64,000 bases of DNA from Heterobasidion occidentale (GCA_039111635.1 JBCAQO010000003.1:3038001-3102000); one strand, 5' to 3'. Positions 31,272 through 41,930 are shown, counted from the first letter of the stretch. Notes: generated by a model not told the origin, from the sequence alone. Translations and numbers: made by a program.

Positions 31272-32486
31272 TCAGGAAAAATCCTCTGCCAGATCCACCA
31301 ACATCTGCCTTTGCTCGGCCTTCCCTACTCCTTGGAAGAGCGCTCGGACGCCATTAATATCACTGATGGGTCCGTTGCTTCGTCGTCCGTTAGGCGGTAC
31401 GTAGCGCTCTCCATCGCTCTGGCGTGATCCTCCCCTTCTCGCGGCAGGGTCCTCACGTTCCACCGAATTACCAGGTTGTGGTACCCGACGGTGGTGGCCA
31501 TGAGAACTCCCCTCCTCCAATCCTCGATGTAGTCGCGCATCGTTTCCCACCGGGGATTCTTGCTCGTCTTCATCCTCCATGTCTGCAGCGCGAGTTCGTC
31601 TACCTCCTCTGCCCACCGACTTGCGCGAATTTCCTCGAGACGGGGGAACGCCTCTACGAGGGGAAGGACAATCAGCTATCCCGTGCCCTGGTTTTCCGCA
31701 ATTGTAGCAGGAGAAGGGAGCAGGTCTCTTGCCATCGTATACGCGCTTGTTCCGATTGGCGTCTCTTTTGCGAGAGGCGTCAATGTCCACGTCAACCACC
31801 TGGTTGTTCATTCTTCGAGGAGCGGTGGTAGAGTTATAGCGGCGAGCTGGTTGGAGGTGAAAACGATTGAGGAAGTCGCTTCGGAATGAGGTGGAGTTGG
31901 CTAGGATCGCCTTTTGAGCACTTCGGGCTCTCAAGCGTCCGTCTATTTCACAGGCAGTGTTGACCCAATCTTGGATCGTGTCCTTCGGCGGAGTTTCTTT
32001 GTCATAGATCTTGTCCATGACCCTCGGGTCAAGCCCTCTCTGGAAATAAGGAACTTGTTCCCTGTCGGTGATGTCGGCGTCGGCGGCGATAAGGATGAAT
32101 TGGTTTGAATATTCATCCACCGTCATTTTCCCCTGAGAGAAAGACATGAGGGCGCTTCGGGCCTTGTCCGTAAGGTTCGTTTCCTTGAACTGGAGTTTAA
32201 ACCTGACAAGGAAGTCGTCCCAAGTTCCTACGGTCTTGGGCGGGGTCGCCCCTACTGTCTTCTTTAGGAAGCTCTCTGCCCATACGCCGGCCGTCCCGTA
32301 TCTCATGCACGAGAGAGCGAGAGAAACTTTGTCCGAATCCGTCTTGTATCGGTCTGGTTCTGCTGTGAAAAGGAGGAGGCAATTCATGATGAATTTCTGT
32401 GATTGTGTTCGGTCCCCTTCGAAATTATCAGGGAGTTTGAGCTTGCCCCTTCCTGACGAAACGGGGGGGTCTGTAGGGTTTGACAT
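31272..32486 (-). CDS. Element B Gag with zinc knuckle
   Basis: 404 codons from ATG 32486 (MSNPTDPPVSSGRGK). It has a retrotransposon Gag core (FIMNCLLLFTAEPDRYKTD, YGTAGVWAESFLKK) and a CCHC knuckle CYNCGKPGHGIADC, then a basic Gly/Arg-rich end. The same frame is open upstream to the LTR (SYREGRYFFTREDGTEAEW), but without an ATG, so that part is either leader, or coding in a spliced or non-ATG form. Gag forms the virus-like particle and binds element RNA. Confidence 0.88.
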   Translation of the reverse strand: MSNPTDPPVSSGRGKLKLPDNFEGDRTQSQKFIMNCLLLFTAEPDRYKTDSDKVSLALSCMRYGTAGVWAESFLKKTVGATPPKTVGTWDDFLVRFKLQFKETNLTDKARSALMSFSQGKMTVDEYSNQFILIAADADITDREQVPYFQRGLDPRVMDKIYDKETPPKDTIQDWVNTACEIDGRLRARSAQKAILANSTSFRSDFLNRFHLQPARRYNSTTAPRRMNNQVVDVDIDASRKRDANRNKRVYDGKRPAPFSCYNCGKPGHGIADCPSPRRGVPPSRGNSRKSVGRGGRRTRAADMEDEDEQESPVGNDARLHRGLEEGSSHGHHRRVPQPGNSVEREDPAARRGGSRQSDGERYVPPNGRRSNGPISDINGVRALFQGVGKAEQRQMLVDLAEDFS

Positions 32487-32957
32487 AATATTTCGGGTGT
32501 TGATCGGTGTTTGAATATCCGAGGGTTCGGACTCGGATGTTCCTTCTTCTTCCTCCGATGTGTCCGGGATTTCCGGTTCGGGGTTCCTGTACTGGGGTGG
32601 TTCTACCCAGTCTTCTGCTGTTTCGTCCCAAGCCCACTCAGCTTCTGTTCCGTCTTCTCTTGTGAAGAAGTATCGTCCTTCTCGGTACGAGCAGTTATCA
32701 AAGTTTGGGGGTGCTGGCCGATTGGTGTCGGAGTAATACCAGCGATTTTCTCTTTGATGGATAGGACGATTGTTCTGTCGAAGTTGGTTATGGGTTCGTC
32801 TAGTGCCTGGTGGAAATCCTAGGCCTAGGTCTTGCTCCAGGATGTGTGAAGTAACTCTCTTCGGTGGGGGTCTATGCCACCGATGAGGGTTGTGAGAAAG
32901 AGTGTGGCAGCAAGCAGAGTGTGGTGCAAGGTAGGGGCAAAAGCGAGTCTATTCTAG

Positions 32958-33544
32958 TGTTATGAACTGCTCGTTCAGTAACCCAAGAGTAACAGGTTCT
33001 TCCCTAGGTCGCACAATGAACTGAGTGACGGACGGAGTCTCGACTGTATCAGACGTTGATACAGGAGGGAATAATGATTTGCTCAAAGTTCACACTGTAG
33101 GAAGACAGTAGTGAACGAAGAGAATAGACTGAAGATCCTCAGCCTATTCTATGGGCCTTATATACTGTATGGGGTATAGGGTAAGAGTCCGTGTGCTTCT
33201 CCAGGTTTCCATCCTAGGAGAGCTGTGGCCGCCGTCTTTCTCATCGGCGTCTACTCTTGTACTTCTCCAGTCGCACCGATCCATCATGGTGCGACGAGGT
33301 GCTTACCCGTAAGCCCTAAGCCCATGGCATGTGAATGCCTCCCTTATTACTGTGTGAACTTCGTGAGCCTCATGTCCCTCTCATATAGCCTCTACCGATG
33401 TCTTGAAGAACCATCGGTCTTGTCGGCTCCTAAGGACATGCCGAATACCTTGGTGTACGCTCCGTAGTGGAGCCGCCTAGCATGTGATGCTTGATCCATC
33501 GGTTAGACCGGCCGCGAAGGGCCCCGATCGGTCAAGTCATAACA
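32958..33544 (-). repeat. LTR of element B, 5' copy
   Basis: 587 bp, near-identical to 22876-23461. Right flank CCTCC (33545-33549) is the second target copy. Confidence 0.92.
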
Positions 33545-35523
33545 CCTCCTCGTCCAGTTGCCCTAATGTGAAGTATTTGATGAGGGTCCCAACTGTTGTC
33601 TGTATTAATGGCATTGATTTCTGCAAAAGGTCTTCGGATATTTTCTGTGTTGTTGAAAAGTTTGGGCTCCAAGAGTGTTTCGCCTGAATTGTCAAATTCC
33701 ACCCCCTTTTTATGGTCTGGACGCCGTGACAGACCGTCGGATTTATTAGTGACTCCTGCCTTGTGCGTCAACTTGTAGTCGAAACGCGAGAGGTAGAGTG
33801 ACCATCGTGCTTGTCGATGGTTTAGTTTCTGGCTTGAACGGAACCATTCGAGGTTCTTGTGGTCCGTCCAGACGTCTACCGGGTGGTCGGCGCCCTCCAA
33901 ATAGTGTCGCCAAGCTTCAAAAGCTCGAACAACTGCTAGCAACTCTTTATCATAGATTGGGTAGTTGCGTTCTGTAGGTGAGAGCGACTTGGAAATATAA
34001 GCACATGGGTGCCATTTTCCATCTTCGGCGACTTGTGATAAAACTGCTCCGGTGGCGAAGTCGGAAGCGTCGCATTCAATGCGAAACGGATTCCTTGTGT
34101 CTGGCATAACGAGCACCGGAGATTCTGTGAATATTCGTTTTAGCGTTTGAAATGCTTCTTCGCATGCTGGTGTCCAATCCCAGGTGCGTTCCTTCTGTGT
34201 TAACTCAAATAGCGGTCGTGCTATCTTTGAGTAATCTTTGATAAATCTGCGATAAAAGTTGCAAAACCCTAAAAATGATTGCACTTCCTTGACTTTTCCA
34301 GGGGTCGGCCAGTCCATAATGCCGGCTACTTTAATCGGGTCCATTTCCAGATGTCCGTGTGATATAACATATCCGAGATAGTCGATTTTCTTTTTGTGGA
34401 AGTGGCACTTCGAGGGTTGTAGGTACAGGTCGTTGTCTTGTAAGATCTGTAAAACCTTTCGAACCGTCTTGATGTGATCGTCCATCGTTTTAGAGAATAC
34501 TAGGATGTCGTCCATATAGATTGCCACTAATCCGGCGTAGATGAGGTCTTTGAAGAGGGCGTTCATCATAGTTTGGAATGTTGCCGGCGAGTTGGTTAAT
34601 CCAAAGAACATCACCAGAGGTTCGTACATTCCTAGATTGGTGACGAACGCGGCTAGTTTCTCGCTTCCTTCCTTCATGCGTACGTTGTTATATCCTGTAT
34701 CGACATCCATTAGTGAAAAGTATACGGCTTCGGCTAGAAGGTCCAGTAATTCTTGAATAATCGGCAAAGGGTACTTGTTCTTGATTGTTATTTCATTGAG
34801 TTTGCGATAATCCATTACTGGTCGTAGTTTCCCGTTCTTTTTCTTGATGAAGAAGAATGGGGATGCCATGTGCGATTTGGATTCTCTGATGAATCCTTTC
34901 TGGAGGTTTTCGTCTATGAATTTCTTGAGTTCCACTTGCTCTCCAGGGCTAAGACTGTATAGCTTGGGTTTGAGCGAGTGATCCATTCCTTCCTTGATCT
35001 CTATCTTGTGATCCCAAGGTCGAGAGAGCGGTAGCTGTCCCTTTGGTCGACCTTCGAAAACCTTCCTATACTTCCAGTATTCCTTCGGCACTATTTCTTC
35101 GAAGGATAGTTCGGGTTTCCCTTTGGCGGCTTCTTCTGCCAGTCTTTGTGAGTTGGTGTGCTTCGTTTGTTTTCCTGTCGGTGCTTTGACAGGTTTGCTT
35201 CCTTGAGCCGGTGTATTGGCATATGGAAGTTCCGTGGTTTCGGCGCGATGTATGTCGACGCCTTCTTCGGAGTCGTTGTATAATTCCAGTGCCTGTAATG
35301 TTCCCGTATCCAGGCATCTAACAAGATAGACTCCATCTTCTTCAAGATCCTTGGAGGGAAGTGCCGGAAGTCCGTCACCGTCCTCCGGAACGTCTTCTTC
35401 AGCCCATGTCGGAACCTTATAATTTCTGGTTCGGGCCTTCAGACGTTCAGCATTCAACCTTCGAGTTGTGAACTCCGGACTTGTAGGTATTGTCCGCGGA
35501 TGTGGTACTGTGGTGTTTCCCAC
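33545..35523 (-). pseudogene. Element A RT-RNase H, interrupted by element B
   Basis: From ATG 35523 the frame runs through RT (KKKNGKLRPVMDYRKLNE, SLMDVDTGYNNVRMKEG, AIYMDDILVFSKT), RNase H (RIECDASDFATGAVLSQ, DVWTDHKNLEWF) and the start of the integrase linker, until the B LTR replaces the sequence after RATGRGG. The frame resumes exactly at 22875, allowing for the duplicated CCTCC. RT copies RNA to cDNA in the particle and RNase H removes the RNA. Confidence 0.92.
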
Positions 35524-35776
35524 TTTCCGGCCTGGTACTGCTTTTCCGGCTTTTGCACTGGTATTGAGTAGTCACCCGTTTGCGGTACTGTTTCCATGCG
35601 CCGTATGCTTGGTTTAGGACGTCCTGGTTTTCTTGTAGCTCTTCTAGCTTTTACCGGTCCTCCTTTTATTTGGCAGGAGGGCGGGCATCTGGTAAAGTGT
35701 AGCCCGTAGGCATGCCAGTCGACTTCTGGGTTATGTTCTAATAACCAGTCGGTTCCTAAAATGACGTCTTCTTTTC

Positions 35777-36175
35777 CTATTTCCGCGATATAGAATCTTG
35801 CTGATTCTGTATGCGACCCCCTTTTTCGCCTAGAACCTGTAGTTTGAGGTTGGCGAATCGTGTAATAGGTCCTCCCTTGAACTCGGTGTTCTGGACCGTA
35901 CTGACTGGGATAGGGGTGGGGGTTTTGTGTGTAGTGATTCGATGTGCTTCTACGAAGCGAGGGTGCATGAAGATTCCGGTGGCTCCACTGTCCACTAGTG
36001 CCTGTGTAGCAGCTTTTCTATTCTTGCCTATGAGTATTGTCTCGAGTCGGAGTGATGGTGCACCATGTGATTTCATTTCCGAAAGATACAATACATCTGG
36101 ATGTCCATGCTCTTGGTCAGCATCTTTACTGGCCAGAGGAGCGTACCGATTTCCTGCAAGAATCCTACTCTCCAC
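35777..36175 (-). CDS. Element A retropepsin-like protease, frame break at 3' end
   Basis: 133 codons including ALVDSGATGIFMHPRFV, the aspartic protease active site. After LQVLGEKGG the frame leaves the conserved path at an AAAAAGGGGG run (complement of about 35816-35825). The other frame then reads EDVILGTDWLLEHNP, the expected protease C-terminal motif. This is either a one-base insertion, a sequencing slip, or a frameshifting site. It starts 24 bp below the gag stop. Confidence 0.75.
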   Translation of the reverse strand: MESRILAGNRYAPLASKDADQEHGHPDVLYLSEMKSHGAPSLRLETILIGKNRKAATQALVDSGATGIFMHPRFVEAHRITTHKTPTPIPVSTVQNTEFKGGPITRFANLKLQVLGEKGGRIQNQQDSISRK

Positions 36176-36198
36176 ATCCGCTGCCGATGGGAGAGGCC

Positions 36199-37218
36199 TT
36201 AAAAATTCTTCGAGTCGCTAAAGGCTCGAACTTCCTCGATTTCTTCCATGCTGAGTCCCATCATCATCTGGCGGATGTGGTTGACTCTGTTTTTTCCTTC
36301 TTCGACGTCTTCATCGTCGAATTGTCCTTCGTCCATTTCTGCTTCGCGCACCGGTCTGCGACGTGGGGGTTGGAATCTTCTCTTGGGTCGAGAAGGACAG
36401 TTGCGCGCCATGTGCCCGGGTTTCTTGCAAAAGAAGCACTTGCCTTCTTTGGCAAGTCGATCTCTCTCCGCCGGGGTAAGCTTCTTGAAGCGAGTTCGGA
36501 CAGCATCGGCCTCCATTTCCGCTGCATCTACATCCATAGGTTCGTATTGGGGCTCCCTATCGTGCCTTGGGGGTGCCCTTTCGTCGTAAAAGGTACGCGG
36601 AGTGTAGATTTGGAATTTTCCTTTTCGGAGGTCGTATGCTCGGTCCCTTGCGATGCGCATTCTTTCGTGTTTTTTGGCCTTCTCGATTAGTTCTTCCCAT
36701 GTCCCATCTGCAGAGGGATCTTCATAAATTCCTTTTGCCAACTCCCACTTGAGTCCTCGTAGGAAATGGGTTTTCTTGGTTTCTCCGTCTACACCAGCAA
36801 GTGCTGCGAGCTGTTCAAACAGCTGAAGGTAGGTGTTAAATGATTCTTTTCCTTGATTGACTCGGGCCAGTTTGTCGCGAGCATCAGCTTCTTTGTTGAA
36901 TTCCTCGAAGTCGGTGGCTATCTTTTTGCGGACGGATGTGAAGCCGACCGTGTCTGCCCAAGTATATCTGTTCCAATCCTTCAGCGTGTTCCGGGCCTGA
37001 GTAAAGTTTCTTGCCCATATCCCTGCCGAGCCTTCCTTCATATATGATAGAGCGTAAGCGATTTTGGCGAATTCGTTCGCATAATCCTTCTTCCTAGCCA
37101 GGAACATTAGATCGATTTCGTGGAGGAATTGCTCGGTTCGTTTTCTGTTTCCATTGAAGGTGGTGGGTTTGGCCATAGCTGGTCCCTTGGACTCATTACC
37201 TCCAGTATCTGTCGACAT
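36199..37218 (-). CDS. Element A Gag with zinc knuckle
   Basis: 339 codons from ATG 37218 (MSTDTGGNESK). Gag core (FLHEIDLMFLARKKDYANE, GSAGIWARNFT) is followed by LTPAERDRLAKEGK and a CCHC knuckle CFFCKKPGHMARNC, then an Arg-rich segment. The frame stays open far upstream (to about 37835), so the protein may be longer if initiated there. A typical chromovirus Gag. Confidence 0.85.
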   Translation of the reverse strand: MSTDTGGNESKGPAMAKPTTFNGNRKRTEQFLHEIDLMFLARKKDYANEFAKIAYALSYMKEGSAGIWARNFTQARNTLKDWNRYTWADTVGFTSVRKKIATDFEEFNKEADARDKLARVNQGKESFNTYLQLFEQLAALAGVDGETKKTHFLRGLKWELAKGIYEDPSADGTWEELIEKAKKHERMRIARDRAYDLRKGKFQIYTPRTFYDERAPPRHDREPQYEPMDVDAAEMEADAVRTRFKKLTPAERDRLAKEGKCFFCKKPGHMARNCPSRPKRRFQPPRRRPVREAEMDEGQFDDEDVEEGKNRVNHIRQMMMGLSMEEIEEVRAFSDSKNF

Positions 37219-38536
37219 TGTATCGGGCGGGGGCTCTGGATCGTCAGGTGGTTCCGGATTTCCACTTGGTGCTTCAAAATACTCTGGTTCGGGGACAAAC
37301 TCCGGTGTTGGGGCTCGGAAGTCTTTTTGGGGAGTGGTTTCTTGTAAGGGGGATGCAGCGGGCGTGTTTCTTCTAGAGATTCGACTTCCACTGGCTGTTT
37401 CTCTGGGTAGAGTATGTATGTGCGGTCTTGGCGAGTCACGATGCCTATTTGTCGGTGATTCAGGCTTGTCGAAGGTCTTTCTCGCGATGTAGTCCTCGAT
37501 CTTAACAAGGTGTAGGTCGGGTCGCGCGGGGACGGTCTCTCCTCCCCAAGCTGCGTATTCGTATTCGCTCTTTCCTTGGTCTTTGAAGAATCCGGTGAGG
37601 AATCCCGCGTAGTAGAAGTGTTCTTTCCCTGTCGTAATAAAGTTGATCTTTGTCGACGTCTTCGGGTAAATCTCCGTAGACTTCTGCTGGGTCTGTTCTA
37701 TAGCCGGGAGGATATCCCGCTGCGACTTCGTCCGTTGTTCTTTATTCTTTGAAGAAGAAGGGTAATGCCTGTCTTCTCCTGCATGTAGTGCTTCCTGTAA
37801 GTCTGGGTCCCTTTGATAATTTCGTTGATGGAAATATCAATTTGGTCGATGAGCTGGATGATCTCGGAGAATGTGTGTCCCGAGATGAGGGTCCTGAGAT
37901 GATAAGTTTTGTGGGCGAACTCTCCTCTTCTGACAACAAAAACGATCCCTTCGATTTCTGTTCGGACTGGTGGGGAGTTAGGAGCTTCCAGTGTGTCTTC
38001 CTAGGTTGAGGAGAAGGTCCAGTGGATGAGGATTGAGACGTGGTCTCTGTTCTCCTTGGTCTTGACGAGTTCCGCTCTGATTCCGTCTGTGTCGATATTC
38101 CTTGCGATGGTTCTTCTGAGATCGGGGATAACGGCGATGGGGAAATCGTCTGGTCTTCCGTCGTGTATCTCGACGCAGTTCCTTGCTCTGATGACGTCGG
38201 GCTCTCCGTTGTCCGTGAGGGTGAACGGTGTCTTTGGCTCGTTGACGAAGCAAATCCCAGAAAATCTATATCCAGTTTTAAGGAGGTCTATAAATATTTC
38301 AGGTGCTTGTTGTAGCCTGAGTGTGGCTATTCCTGAATAAACCTTTCCTGGGTTCCGGTGTCTTGCGACTTCTATAGCTCCGGGGTTGTTTATTCTTACT
38401 TGAGGAGTCGCTGTCGGGGTCGCCGTTAGGTTTACCCTGTTGGCGATTGCTAAAATGTTGTTGACTGATGAGAGAAAGAGCTGTCTCTGCTGGGGATCCA
38501 GCTTGAATAGGGTAGGGATAAAAGAGCTCGTTCAAG
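37219..38536 (-). other. Element A open region ahead of gag (ORF0), broken
   Basis: From the LTR edge a frame without any Met in its first 170 or so codons reads like folded protein (LDPQQRQLFLSSVNNILAIA, RLQQAPEIFIDLLKTGYRF, IRAELVKTKENRDHVSILI) up to a TAG near 38005. It goes on in the same frame (IEGIVFVVRRGEFAHKTYHL, TFSEIIQLIDQIDISINEI) to a TAG near 37689. Another frame from about 37740 (EHFYYAGFLTGFFKDQGKSE, DLHLVKIEDYIARKTFD) joins gag. The region is about 1.3 kb, far longer than an ordinary leader. No domain was recognised. It is either an extra gene now decayed, or gag N-terminal sequence entered by splicing. Confidence 0.5.
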
Positions 38537-39368
38537 TGTTAGGTCGGAGACCTATCACGTGCACCGATGCACGAAGGGGTCCCTAGGCTAAACCTCCACT
38601 GGTTCGTATAGTCGTAGACTCCAATGGATAAAGACGATGGATCGTCTTTGGGCTCTTTCGAGGAACTCGGGGTCGCTGTCGGCTTTGTTCTCGAAGAGAT
38701 TGAGAAGGTGATCTTCGAGGTCTTCTCGATGATGAGGGGGAACCGGATGATCTTCTCCTGTCCAACAGATGACACGAGGGGGTGTCCAACTGAGAACGCG
38801 GTAGGCAGCTAGCCCGGTATAGAAGCGGATGAGTAGAGGGGGGAGGGAAGGGAGACGAGTCCAGTGCTTCGTCAGACCGTGCAAAGAGTTTCTCAGATCT
38901 GACAGAGATCACGAAGCGTGGGCTAAGAAGGTAGCCAGACGCCGGGTGCAGTGCAGAGATCGAGTGTATTACAGGTGAACGAGCTGAGCTTCTTAGAAGC
39001 TCATCTCGGCTATTTACGTACAGAAGTGTCTAGGGCAGGATCAAGATCTGGTCCGTGCGCTTCTCAGGTACCGAAGTCAACGATCGAGATCCGTAAGCTA
39101 GAATGCCTCATCAACTTGCCATGTAACCAAATATAGTAATCCGATCACTAATGTCTATCCACATCTTCGATCAATCAAGAACCAGGAACGGGGGTCAGGA
39201 ACCAATGTCTGTCCACATCAAGAATCAGGAACCAGAAGTCAGCGTTCATGCGTTAGCATGTAAATGGTAAGGAGTCATAGAAAACTATCCGAGTCTGTAG
39301 CAAGTCCGAAGCACTTGACCAGCCCATCCCCTCACGTGCGAAGCACGTGTTAGGACGCGGTCCTAACA
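38537..39368 (-). repeat. LTR of element A, 5' copy
   Basis: 832 bp, about 99% identical to 18301-19133. The CACGTGC-GAA-GCACGTG palindrome recurs at 39333-39349. Confidence 0.9.
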
Positions 39369-40496
39369 TTCAGTCACTGCGGGTACCTTGGTCTCTAGAG
39401 CTGAGTCGACCGAATATGGTGGGTTGAACCCATAAAGGATTTCAAACGGAGACTTCCCAGTGGTGGAGTGTCTTCGGGTATTGTGGGAGAATTCTGCGAA
39501 GGGGATCAAGTCTACCCAATTATCTTGATGGTAGTTGCAGAAAACTCGCAGGAATTGCTCGATCTCTTGGTTTACCCGTTCTGTTTCTCCGTCCGTTTGG
39601 GGGTGGTAAGCCGTGCTGAGGGCAGGGGTAATTCCCATTCCTTTCCATAGTTCCCTTGTGAATTTTGCCGCAAATTGAGGACCTCTGTCGGACACCACCT
39701 TGGTTGGTAGTCCGTATCGTTTGAACACATTGTCCTGGAAGAGCGTCGTGGTTTCTTCGGCCGTGATTGTCTTCTTGCACGGAGTTATAACTATTCCTTT
39801 TGACAGACCTTGATCGACCACCACGTTGATCGAGTCGTAGCCTCTGCTTTCCGGGAGGTCTGTTACGAAGTCGGTGGAGATAAAGCGCCAAGGGGCGTTT
39901 GTGGTTTCCAGCGGTTGGATCGGTGGATGGGTCCTATGGGGAAGGTTCTTGGTAGATTGGCAGACTGCGCATCCATCCACGTATGCGTGTACAAATTTGG
40001 TCATGCTTGACCACCAGTAATGGCGTTGGACCAATTCTAAGGTCTTTGCTCGCCCCGGGTGTCCTGTAGCCATAGTGTCATGGTGCGTTTTGACAATCAT
40101 TCGTCGAAGGAGGTCGTCCTTTGGGACGCATATGTAACCGTCACGTCTTGTGATGCCCTCTTCATGTGTCCATTTTCCTAGGTCGCCCTTCATTGCATTC
40201 GGTCCTTTTTCCAGCAATTTCTTGAGAGCGACATCAACTAGCAAATCATGTTCCGAGCGCGAGTGTCGAATAAGGGAGAGGATGTCCGAGGATACGAGTT
40301 CCGTTGCTTTGACGTGTATGCCTCCGTTTGGTTCTACTAGAGTTTCGCTGGACTCGGTGAAAAGTCTGGATGGGAGTAGAGTCTGTGCCTTGTTATCAGA
40401 TTCCACCCCCTCACTAAGGTCTGGACGCCTGGACAGAGCATCGGCATGATTGGTGGTTCCAGCTTTGTAACTGAGCCGGAAGTCAAATTGGGACAA
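39369..40496 (-). pseudogene. Element C RNase H end and integrase, truncated
   Basis: From the second half of RNase H through HHCC (HHDTMATGH...CAVC) and DDE core ([38 protein letters not shown]) to ALETKVPAVTE, where the LTR of A takes over. The C-terminal domain and chromodomain are lost. It is in the same frame as the RT piece above but separated from it by TGA at 40506-40508 (B has Trp, TGG). Confidence 0.88.
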
Positions 40497-40505
40497 AAAC
40501 AGGCT

Positions 40506-41930
40506 TCAGCGCGCTTGTCGTCTTGACAGGTCGTGCGCGGTCTGAAAGTGTTCTAGGTTCTTATGGTCCGTCCAGACCTCAAAAGGGTGTCTAGCGCCTT
40601 CGAGGTAATGTTTCCAGTGCTCCATTGCCTTAATAATGGCAAGGAGTTCGCGATCATGCACGTCGTAATTCCGTTCGGCCGGTGAGAACGATCCTGAGAG
40701 GTAAGCCACGGGGTGCCAGTCGTTATCAGGTCCTTCCTGTAAGAGGACTGCACCGTATGCCGCGAGAGAAGCGTCGGTAATGAGCCGGTAGGGACGCATC
40801 GGGTCAGGGTATAACAGAACAGGTTGACTGATGAATGCTTTCTTCAGTCGATCAAACGCCTGTTGGCATTCCGTGGTCCAGTCCCATCTCGTATCTTTCT
40901 TTGTGAGGTCGTGTAGGGGCCAAGCGATCAAGGAGAACTTGTCAATGAACCGTCGGTAGAAGTTCCCTAAGCCTAAGAAAGAGCGGATGTCGCGGACCGT
41001 GCGTGGGATGGGCCATTCCTGGATAGCTTCAACCTTTGAATCTTCCATAGCGACGTGGTCTTTTGAAATCGTGTACCCAAGGTAATTTAGCTTCTCCTTG
41101 TGGAATTCACATTTCTCTGGTTTGAGGTAAAGATCGTTGTCGCGCAGGATTTGGAGGACTCGTTTAAGAATCACAATGTGTTCCGCTGTGGTCTTTGTGA
41201 AGATGAGGATGTCGTCCATGTATACCGCTATTTTCCGGGCCAGGATGAGTTCCTGGAAGATCATGTTCATCATGGCTTGGAAGGTCCCCGGGGAATTGCA
41301 GAGTCCAAAGAACATTACTGTAGGTTCAAAGAGCCCTAAGGGTGTGACGAAGGCCGCCTTGGATTCGTCTCCTTTCTTGATGCGCACGTTGTTATACCCC
41401 CACCGGACATCAAGCTTCGAGAACACCGTTGCGCCTTTAATAATATCCAAAAGTTCTTGGATTAATGGCAGGGGGGTGACGTCTCGAATGGTGTGTTCGT
41501 TAAGGTGACGATAGTCTTGTACCGGACGGAGCTTCCCATCTTTCTTGTTTACAAAAAAGAAAGAGGCCGCGCTATGCGCTGTTGACCGACGTATTGTTCC
41601 TCTGGAAAGGTGCTCCTTGACGAACTTCCCTAACTCATCATGCTTTTCCGGGCTCAGAGGGAATATCCGCGGGGCCTGGGGTACAAAAGATGGTTTGAGG
41701 TTTATCGCGTGGTCCCATATTGTATGTTGGGGAAGTCTCTGCGATCGTCGTTCGCTGAAGATGTCGAGGTAAGAGTGATATTCCGGGCTACCTCTTGTTG
41801 AGCTTGCCGGTGTTCCTTCCTTTCGGTCATTTGCTCTTCGAGCCACTCCCGAGCCTTGCGCTGTCGGGATTTGTGCTCGAGTAACTCCATGAACCGAGTT
41901 TTCCATTCCTTCGCGGGTACTTGGTTCCAT
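40506..41930 (-). pseudogene. Element C RT-RNase H with upstream deletion
   Basis: Contains EYHSYLDIFSERRSQRLPQ, NKKDGKLRPVQDYRHLNEHT, SKLDVRWGYNNVRIKKGD, FFGLCNSPGTFQ, AVYMDDILIFTKT and RNase H motifs, in one frame across the point where B has lost a base. The stretch above about 41790 is out of its normal context because about 185 bp of linker are deleted. Confidence 0.88.

Larger units (their letters stand above)
22876..33544 (-). mobile_element. Ty3/Gypsy chromovirus element B
   Basis: 10,669 bp with LTRs 22876-23461 and 32958-33544 (TGTTATG...CATAACA), flanked by CCTCC. The LTRs differ by about one substitution and two short indels, so this is a very recent insertion. Minus-strand order: 5' LTR, gag, protease, RT-RNase H-integrase-chromodomain, an extra 458-codon ORF, about 2.4 kb of non-coding DNA with an interspersed motif, purine tract AAAGGGGGTAA, 3' LTR. 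Two single-base frame breaks affect pol. It disrupts the integrase of element A. Confidence 0.92.
18301..39368 (-). mobile_element. Ty3/Gypsy chromovirus element A (split by element B)
   Basis: Its LTRs are 18301-19133 and 38537-39368, both beginning TGTTAGG and ending CCTAACA. Removing element B and one target copy (22876-33549) leaves about 10.4 kb. Order on the minus strand: 5' LTR, a novel open region, gag with zinc knuckle, protease, RT-RNase H, integrase with chromodomain, a small membrane-protein ORF, a zinc-knuckle ORF, purine-rich tract, 3' LTR. The LTRs differ by about four substitutions and two short indels, so insertion was recent. The immediate flanks (AAAGG at 18296-18300; TTCAG at 39369-39373) do not match, so this is not a simple insertion. 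Confidence 0.85.

Noticed and set aside
36037..36690. 217-codon plus-strand ORF opposite element A gag and leader
   Set aside because: It lies antisense to a clearly recognised Gag with a zinc knuckle; no domain and no codon pattern of its own.
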